Made by a program: the position numbers and the translations under genes. Shown here in pieces: positions 1-4,360 of a DNA stretch of 6,279 nucleotides (its first letter is position 1; the number at the start of each line of letters is the position of its first letter). Source of the DNA: an uncultured Clostridia bacterium (GTDB lineage Bacteria; Bacillota; Clostridia; Christensenellales; UBA1242); the NCBI GenBank assembly GCA_900554955.1, contig USJH01000056.1, positions 1 to 6,279 of the forward strand. The letters are read 5' to 3'. The notes beneath the pieces are model-generated. The model was not told the DNA's origin. It was given only the letters and a program-made list of their open reading frames with translations, and did no database searches.

Positions 1-56
1 CTTAAAATCCCTCGGACCAAAAGTCCATACCGGTTCAAGTCCGGTCAACAGCACCA
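1..56 (+). tRNA. tRNA-Leu(UAA), 3' part, 5' end outside the window
   Basis: The window opens exactly at the anticodon loop: C32-U33 at bases 1-2, anticodon TAA at 3-5 and A37-A38 at 6-7. The 3' strand of the anticodon stem is 8-12. A long class II variable arm follows, with stem GGAC (14-17)/GTCC (23-26). The T arm has stem ACCGG (29-33)/CCGGT (41-45) and loop TTCAAGT. The 3' acceptor strand CAACAGC (46-52), discriminator A53 and an encoded CCA (54-56) complete it. The long variable arm excludes Phe and, together with the TAA anticodon, indicates leucine (UUA/UUG codons). About 33 bases of D arm and 5' acceptor strand lie upstream of the window, so the 5' half cannot be checked. Confidence 0.9.
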
Positions 57-57
57 A

Positions 58-90
58 ATCACCCCTCAATAGAAGGGTGATATTTTTTTT
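58..90 (+). terminator. Rho-independent terminator of the tRNA-Leu gene
   Basis: A perfect 7-bp stem, ATCACCC (58-64) with GGGTGAT (75-81), closes a 10-base loop and is followed by A and eight T residues (83-90). It begins two bases after the tRNA CCA end, so it most likely ends the tRNA transcript and insulates the downstream gene from it. Confidence 0.85.
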
Positions 91-116
91 GCATTTAATT
101 ATAATTCGTGATTTTT

Positions 117-181
117 CGTCCCTACGGGACTTAAGGCTGTCGCCCCAGACCGCAACAAGTTGCTCCCAGGCTTTAGCTAAA
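117..181. repeat. GC-rich palindrome-containing element, putative interspersed repeat
   Basis: This stretch is sharply different in composition from its AT-rich surroundings: by hand count 35 of the 56 bases at 118-173 are G or C. It contains a hairpin GTCCC (118-122)/GGGAC (126-130), a palindromic core GCAACAAGTTGC (152-163), and a perfect 10-base palindrome TTTAGCTAAA (172-181). It also carries two imperfect direct copies of a GTYGCYCC(C)AGRC-like unit (139-150 and 159-171), and AGGCT occurs twice (134-138 and 168-172). No reading frame, ribosome binding site or poly-T terminator belongs to it. Structure and base composition suggest a short interspersed repeat or MITE-like remnant, but only one copy lies in this window, so repetition across the genome is inference. 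A structured RNA is the alternative. Confidence 0.4.
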
Positions 182-202
182 AAATAAACAATTTTGATTC
201 GC

Positions 203-231
203 TTTTAAATTCTGATTTGATGTGATATAAT
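203..231 (+). promoter_or_regulatory. Sigma-70/SigA-type promoter for the 93-residue protein gene
   Basis: A consensus -10 box TATAAT (226-231) is preceded by TGA (223-225), which gives an extended -10 motif. A weak -35 (TTTTAA, 203-208) lies 17 bases upstream. Transcription would start near 238, leaving a leader of about 26 bases that holds the AGGAG ribosome binding site at 249-253. The good extended -10 may make up for the poor -35. Confidence 0.65.
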
Positions 232-263
232 ATACATTATAAAATACTAGGAGAAAATTAAAC

Positions 264-545
264 ATGATTCACTCTATGGCGGGCGGGAAGCTTGGGAATT
301 TAGACTTTTCAGGCTATGCAAAGGTTGAACTTTTGCAAGGCAATTTGGCGGGCAAAATGTTTTGGTATCGATCACCATTTGCAGAACTTGAACTTAATGA
401 TGAAGTTATTGTTCCTTTTGGAAATGATGGTTTAAAGGTTCTTGGAAAAGTTGTAAGGATAGACAGGGCAGTGTCAAGCCAAAACTCACCAGTTCCCGCA
501 TCAAAAGCAAAATCCATAATTCGAATTTTAGACCGAAAACTTTAA
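264..545 (+). CDS. Small protein resembling the PriA 3' DNA-binding domain
   Basis: This 93-residue protein is not a family I can name with certainty. The ATG at 264 is chosen because AGGAG (249-253) sits 10 bases upstream; the ATG at residue 5 would lie too far from it. There is no signal peptide or membrane segment, so it should be cytoplasmic. From residue 18 the pattern follows the N-terminal 3' DNA-binding domain of the primosomal helicase PriA: a strand at 18-24, aromatic FWY at 33-35, a turn and VPFG at 50-53, then LGKVV at 60-64 and a basic KAKSIIRILD end at 81-90. PriA opens with an analogous V-VPFG, G-VV and KAVVEVLD series in E. coli. PriA itself exceeds 700 residues and none of its helicase motifs follow here, so this would be a standalone domain. 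A DNA- or RNA-binding role is inference. The gene is monocistronic, with its own promoter and a terminator 55 bases after the stop. Confidence 0.85.
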   Translation: MIHSMAGGKLGNLDFSGYAKVELLQGNLAGKMFWYRSPFAELELNDEVIVPFGNDGLKVLGKVVRIDRAVSSQNSPVPASKAKSIIRILDRKL

Positions 546-600
546 TGAATTATTAAAAATAATCAAACAAAAAACAGATTTATTTTAAATATTAATAAAC

Positions 601-628
601 AAAAGCAGATTTTATATCTGTTTTTTTT
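601..628. terminator. Bidirectional rho-independent terminator between convergent genes
   Basis: AAAAGCAGAT (601-610) pairs with ATCTGTTTTT (616-625) around a five-base loop, with one G-T wobble. On the plus strand it runs into a T tract ending at 628, closing the 93-residue protein gene. Read on the minus strand, the same hairpin lies just after the PBP stop codon (631-633), and its A-rich arm becomes a T-rich tail, so it can serve both genes. A second copy of the 5' arm, AAAACAGAT (571-579), could pair with the same 3' arm (616-624) as an alternative fold. Confidence 0.8.
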
Positions 629-630
629 AT

Positions 631-2874
631 TTAATAACTCATAAGCTTTACTATGTTTGATTTTGTTTCTGGAACAGATGAACTCTCACACCTTACGTAA
701 ACTTGATACTCACAAATCTCAGATGGCGGTGCAGAGTTATCTTGAAATTTCAAAACAGAGCCATTTCCAACAGTTGAATAGATTATTTCTTGTTTGTTTC
801 TGCAAGTTCTTACAAGTTTAAAAATAAAACCATCTTTCGTGTCAAAAGTTAAAATTGGTTTTTGATTTTCTTCCATTTTTACACTGAGCGCAGGAACAAA
901 AACATCAATTTCTGAAGAATATGGTGGCAAATTATCAACAGAGAAAAGTGCTGATTTTTTATAGCGATTTTGAGTTTGCGGAAGAGCAAGTGAAACATTT
1001 CCTTTTTCAAGACTTCGAGTGTCAATATCCATCGTCACAACGTCACTCGGTTTCTCAAAACTAGAAGGAGAATAATCTTTATATATTATACTCAAAATCT
1101 CTTTTGCAAGGTTTGCGGGATATGATGCACCATTCACACTTGAAGAAAGATTTCCACTTTTTGAATTTGCGCCATAATAGCACACAATTGTATGATCAGT
1201 TGTATAACATGCCGTATAAGCATCACTATTTTGCGAAGAAGACGGAACTCCAACAGTTCCAGTTTTTGCACATAAATCAAAATTAAAACCAGAAAGCCTT
1301 CTTGCAGTTCCATTTTTACAAACACCTTTTAACATGTCCGAAATCAAATATGCAGTTGAAGGTTTCATTGCTCTTGTCAGTTTCTTTTCGTCTTTATATA
1401 AAACCTCTCCAGATTCAGAAACAATTTCTGAAATATAGGAAGATGGACAAAATTCACCGCCGGTTGCGAAACAAGAATAAGCATCTGCAATTTGTTTTAT
1501 GGTTATTCCGTTTGTCATTCCGCCAAGTGCCAATGCAAGATTTGTGTCAGCTTTATCAAAATCAACACCAAGCCCTGATGCAAAGCCTTTCGCTTTTGCA
1601 ACACTAACATTAGAAAGGATTTTGACCGCCGGAATATTTAACGACTTTTCAATTGATTGTCTGACAGACACGTTTCCATGAAATGTTTTTGATGCATTTT
1701 GCGGAGCATATCCATCAATTGAAATTGGTTCATCTTTAACTATTGTTTCAGAAAAGATTTGTCCATTTTCAAGAGCAGGAGCATAAACCAAAATTGGTTT
1801 AATAAGCGAGCCAGGTTGTCGCCTTTGTGTAACGTTGAAATTTAAAATTCCATTCACACTTACAACATTTTTTGTTCTATTATCAACAACAAAAACTCCA
1901 ATTGTTGCTGGATTTCCATTTTCGCCATCAACCATTAAATTTTGATTTTGAAGAAGTTTATCAATCTCATTTTGAAGTGAAAAATCAATGTTGCATTTAA
2001 TTTTGATGTTCATGTTTTTAAGTTGATTTTCTGTAATTTTTAATTTATCACAAGCTTCTGAAATTATACATTTTTTTACACATTTCATTGTTTTAGAGCT
2101 GTTTTTCACTATGTTTAGTGGCGATTTTGCGTTTTTTTGATATTCTCCATTTGAAATATATCCTTGTTTTTCCATGCAAGACAAAACCAAATTTCTTCGT
2201 TTTAAACAATTTTCGGGATAGGTTAATGGGTCATAAATTCTTGGAGCATTTATAATTCCAGCCAAAGAAGCACTTTCATTTATGTCAAGTTCATTTGCAC
2301 TTTTTGAAAAGTAAAGTGAGCTTGCGTTTTCAATTCCATAAGCTCCATTTCCGAAATAAATCGTGCTTAAATATTCTTCCAATATTTTGTCTTTTGAAAG
2401 AACCTTTTCAGCCTTTAAAGCAAGTTTAATTTCCTTCATTTTTCGAGTTAGTGTTTTTTCTCTTGAAAGGTGAGTGTTCTTTATAAGTTGCTGTGTTATT
2501 GTCGAAGCACCTTCACTGAATTTTCGTTTCTTAAGATTTTTGATTGTTGCACCAACAATTCTTTTTGCATCAATACCATTGTGTGAATAGAACCTTTTAT
2601 CTTCAATTGCAATGAATGCATTTTTAACATGATTTGGAAGTTCTTTAATGTCAAGCTGTTTTTCTTCTCCAAGCGAACTTAAATCAATTTCATTTCCCAA
2701 GTTATCACAAACGGCAAATGCAACTTGATTTTTATTTCCACCAAATAGCGACATATCAAGCGATGCATCTTTAGTTTCATAAAAAAACAAAAACAGAGCC
2801 GTAATTGGTAAAATTATCATTATGCCAAGTATCAAAAGCGAAATTTTCTTTAAAACAGAATGCTTCTTTTTCAT
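631..2874 (-). CDS. Class A penicillin-binding protein (peptidoglycan glycosyltransferase/transpeptidase)
   Basis: This 747-residue bifunctional enzyme polymerises lipid II into glycan strands and cross-links their stem peptides on the outer face of the membrane. Residues 1-10 are basic and about 11-31 form one membrane anchor. The GT51 glycosyltransferase domain (about 70-240) has all its motifs: EDKRFYSHNG with catalytic E91, GASTITQQL at 122-130, RKMKEIKLA with E148, the KDKILEEYLSTIYFGNGAYG block at 161-180, and LAGIINAP at 204-211. The transpeptidase domain (about 320-600) has SLIK (nucleophile S356, K359), SLN at 411-413 and KTGT at 537-540. Both activities therefore look intact. Residues about 605-747 are an extra region, strand-rich towards the end, possibly an FN3/Ig-like module. 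The protein carries 16 cysteines, many for an exported protein. The ATG at 2874 has no clear Shine-Dalgarno sequence, but the MKKK start with its anchor fits and no better start exists. A paralogue name (ponA, pbpF) cannot be assigned. Confidence 0.96.
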   Translation of the reverse strand: MKKKHSVLKKISLLILGIMIILPITALFLFFYETKDASLDMSLFGGNKNQVAFAVCDNLGNEIDLSSLGEEKQLDIKELPNHVKNAFIAIEDKRFYSHNGIDAKRIVGATIKNLKKRKFSEGASTITQQLIKNTHLSREKTLTRKMKEIKLALKAEKVLSKDKILEEYLSTIYFGNGAYGIENASSLYFSKSANELDINESASLAGIINAPRIYDPLTYPENCLKRRNLVLSCMEKQGYISNGEYQKNAKSPLNIVKNSSKTMKCVKKCIISEACDKLKITENQLKNMNIKIKCNIDFSLQNEIDKLLQNQNLMVDGENGNPATIGVFVVDNRTKNVVSVNGILNFNVTQRRQPGSLIKPILVYAPALENGQIFSETIVKDEPISIDGYAPQNASKTFHGNVSVRQSIEKSLNIPAVKILSNVSVAKAKGFASGLGVDFDKADTNLALALGGMTNGITIKQIADAYSCFATGGEFCPSSYISEIVSESGEVLYKDEKKLTRAMKPSTAYLISDMLKGVCKNGTARRLSGFNFDLCAKTGTVGVPSSSQNSDAYTACYTTDHTIVCYYGANSKSGNLSSSVNGASYPANLAKEILSIIYKDYSPSSFEKPSDVVTMDIDTRSLEKGNVSLALPQTQNRYKKSALFSVDNLPPYSSEIDVFVPALSVKMEENQKPILTFDTKDGFIFKLVRTCRNKQEIIYSTVGNGSVLKFQDNSAPPSEICEYQVYVRCESSSVPETKSNIVKLMSY

Positions 2875-2903
2875 TTGTCTTAGTATGGGCGGTTTTTGAA
2901 AAT

Positions 2904-2931
2904 ATTATAACTTAATGGCGATTTGTGTTGA
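2904..2931 (-). promoter_or_regulatory. Promoter for the penicillin-binding protein gene
   Basis: Read on the minus strand, TATAAT (plus-strand 2904-2909) is a consensus -10 box, and TCAACA (2926-2931), 16 bases upstream, matches four of six positions of the -35 consensus. Transcription would begin near 2897, giving a short leader of about 23 bases. Its -35 box overlaps that of the divergent miaB promoter. Confidence 0.55.
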
Positions 2932-2956
2932 AAAAATAAATATATTTGTGTATAAT
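2928..2956 (+). promoter_or_regulatory. Promoter of the miaB-mutS operon
   Basis: TTGAAA (2928-2933) and TATAAT (2951-2956) are separated by 17 bases, the optimal sigma-70/SigA spacing. Transcription would start near 2963, some 70 bases before the preferred miaB start. This is the strongest promoter match in the window. Confidence 0.75.
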
Positions 2957-3021
2957 AATTTACATTAATGGGAGTCTGGGCATTCTTTTTAGATCCGTTA
3001 AAATTGTGCCAAGAAATCCAA

Positions 3022-3030
3022 AAGGCAGGA
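3022..3030 (+). promoter_or_regulatory. Ribosome binding site that decides the miaB start
   Basis: AAGG (3022-3025) lies 8 bases before the ATG at 3034, with a second purine run AGGA (3027-3030) just behind it. The upstream in-frame ATG at 2968 has no Shine-Dalgarno sequence in front of it and lies only about five bases after the predicted transcription start. The 3034 start is therefore preferred. Confidence 0.6.
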
Positions 3031-3033
3031 AAA

Positions 3034-4359
3034 ATGAACTATTTAATTAAAACTTATGGGTGCCAAATGAATGTTCACGAAAGTGAAAAACTTGCAGGCA
3101 TCTTGGAAAAAATGGGATATTCTCCATGTGAAAAAGAAGAAGATGCAGACCTTGTTTTGTTTAACACTTGCGCAATTCGTGAAAGTGCTGAACAAAAAAT
3201 CTTTGCACACATTGGCGAACTTAAAAAACTTAAAGCAAAAAACAAAAACATGATCATCGCAATTTGCGGATGCATGTCACAACAAAAAACATATCCAGAA
3301 ACAATCATGAAAAAGTTTCCATATGTTGACATTATTTTTGGAACTCACAACATTGCTGATTTTGAAAACTTTATCGAAAAACGAAAGGCTTCTAAAAAAC
3401 GTGTTATAGACATTCAAGAAACCGAAAACATTGCATGCCGTGACAGCATGCCAAAAAAGCGCACAAGTGGAATTAATGCTTGGGTTAATATCATGTATGG
3501 TTGCAACAACTTTTGCACCTATTGTATTGTTCCATATGTTCGTGGAAGAGAAATTTCAAGACCGCTTGAAGACATTGAAAAAGAAGTTCGAGAACTTGTT
3601 AGACAAGGATATAAACAAATCACACTTCTTGGTCAAAATGTTAACAGCTATGGCAATGATATTGGTGATGGCAAAACAACTTTTGCAAACCTTTTGAAAT
3701 CCCTTGATGAAATTGTTGGGGAGTTCAGACTTACATTCATGACAAGCCACCCAAAAGACATTTCAGATGAAGTTCTTGAGACAATTGGAAAAAGCAAACA
3801 CATTTTACACTATTTGCATTTGCCAGTTCAGTCTGGAAGCGACAAAATATTAAAAGCCATGAACAGAAAATATACAGTAGAGTGGTATCTTGGCAGAATA
3901 AAGAAAGCAAGAGAGTTCATTCCTGACGTTGAGTTTTCTTCTGATATTATTGTTGGTTTCCCTGGGGAAACAGAAGAAGACTTTTTAAAAACAATGGAGC
4001 TTGCAAAAACTGTCCGCTATGAGCAAATGTTCATGTTTATTTATAGCAAAAGAAAGGGGACAGTTGCTGAAAAAATGGAAAACCAAGTTGAGCTTGCAGT
4101 GAAGAAAGAAAGGCTCCGCCGTCTTATTGAGCTTCAAAACAAAATTGGAAGTGAAGTTTCTGAAAAATATGTTGGAAACACCTATGAAGTTCTTGTTTGC
4201 GATGAACACCCAAAGAAAAAAGGCTTCATGATTGGAACAACATTCACAAACAAAAATGTGACATTCCCAGGGGACAAAAGCCTTATCGGAAAAACAGTTG
4301 AAGTTTTGGTTGAAAACAGCAAGCTTACCGTTTTAAATGGAAAAATTGTGGAGAAATAA
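3034..4359 (+). CDS. miaB: MiaB, tRNA-2-methylthio-N6-dimethylallyladenosine (ms2i6A37) synthase
   Basis: MiaB is a cytoplasmic radical-SAM enzyme that adds a methylthio group to C2 of N6-isopentenyl-A37 in tRNAs reading UNN codons. From the ATG at 3034 it has 441 residues, usual for the family. The N-terminal methylthiotransferase domain has its three cluster cysteines: C10 in YGCQMN, C46 in NTCAIRE and C80 in GCMSQQ. The radical-SAM cluster is CNNFCTYC (C157, C161, C164), followed by IVPYVRGREISRP, which is typical of MiaB rather than of MtaB or RimO. Core motifs LLGQNVNSYG (198-207), LPVQSGS (263-269) and IIVGFPGET (305-313) follow, and a C-terminal TRAM-like RNA-binding domain covers about 373-441. 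An in-frame ATG at 2968 would add 22 residues, but it lacks a ribosome binding site and homologous proteins usually begin close to the YGCQMN motif. The stop is one base before mutS, so the two genes share a transcript from the promoter at 2928-2956. Confidence 0.96.
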   Translation: MNYLIKTYGCQMNVHESEKLAGILEKMGYSPCEKEEDADLVLFNTCAIRESAEQKIFAHIGELKKLKAKNKNMIIAICGCMSQQKTYPETIMKKFPYVDIIFGTHNIADFENFIEKRKASKKRVIDIQETENIACRDSMPKKRTSGINAWVNIMYGCNNFCTYCIVPYVRGREISRPLEDIEKEVRELVRQGYKQITLLGQNVNSYGNDIGDGKTTFANLLKSLDEIVGEFRLTFMTSHPKDISDEVLETIGKSKHILHYLHLPVQSGSDKILKAMNRKYTVEWYLGRIKKAREFIPDVEFSSDIIVGFPGETEEDFLKTMELAKTVRYEQMFMFIYSKRKGTVAEKMENQVELAVKKERLRRLIELQNKIGSEVSEKYVGNTYEVLVCDEHPKKKGFMIGTTFTNKNVTFPGDKSLIGKTVEVLVENSKLTVLNGKIVEK

Positions 4360-4360
4360 A

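Noticed and set aside
117..181. Riboswitch, T-box or tRNA-derived attachment site
   Set aside because: No known riboswitch or T-box core is visible, no terminator follows directly, and the segment does not repeat the tRNA 3' end, so an att site or integrated element is not supported.
314..517. A 67-codon minus-strand frame opposite the 93-residue protein gene
   Set aside because: The plus-strand gene has a promoter, ribosome binding site and terminator; the antisense frame has none of these.
1104..1681. Several plus-strand open frames of 60-101 codons inside the PBP gene
   Set aside because: They are antisense to conserved PBP codons, show low-complexity compositions rich in His, Gln, Leu and Lys, and have no ribosome binding site or domain pattern.
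631..2874. PBP1C-type or monofunctional glycosyltransferase identity for the PBP
   Set aside because: Both catalytic domains are present, and the motif wording (EDKRFYSHNG, GASTITQQL, RQPGS) fits the PBP1a/2a-like class A group better than PBP1C.
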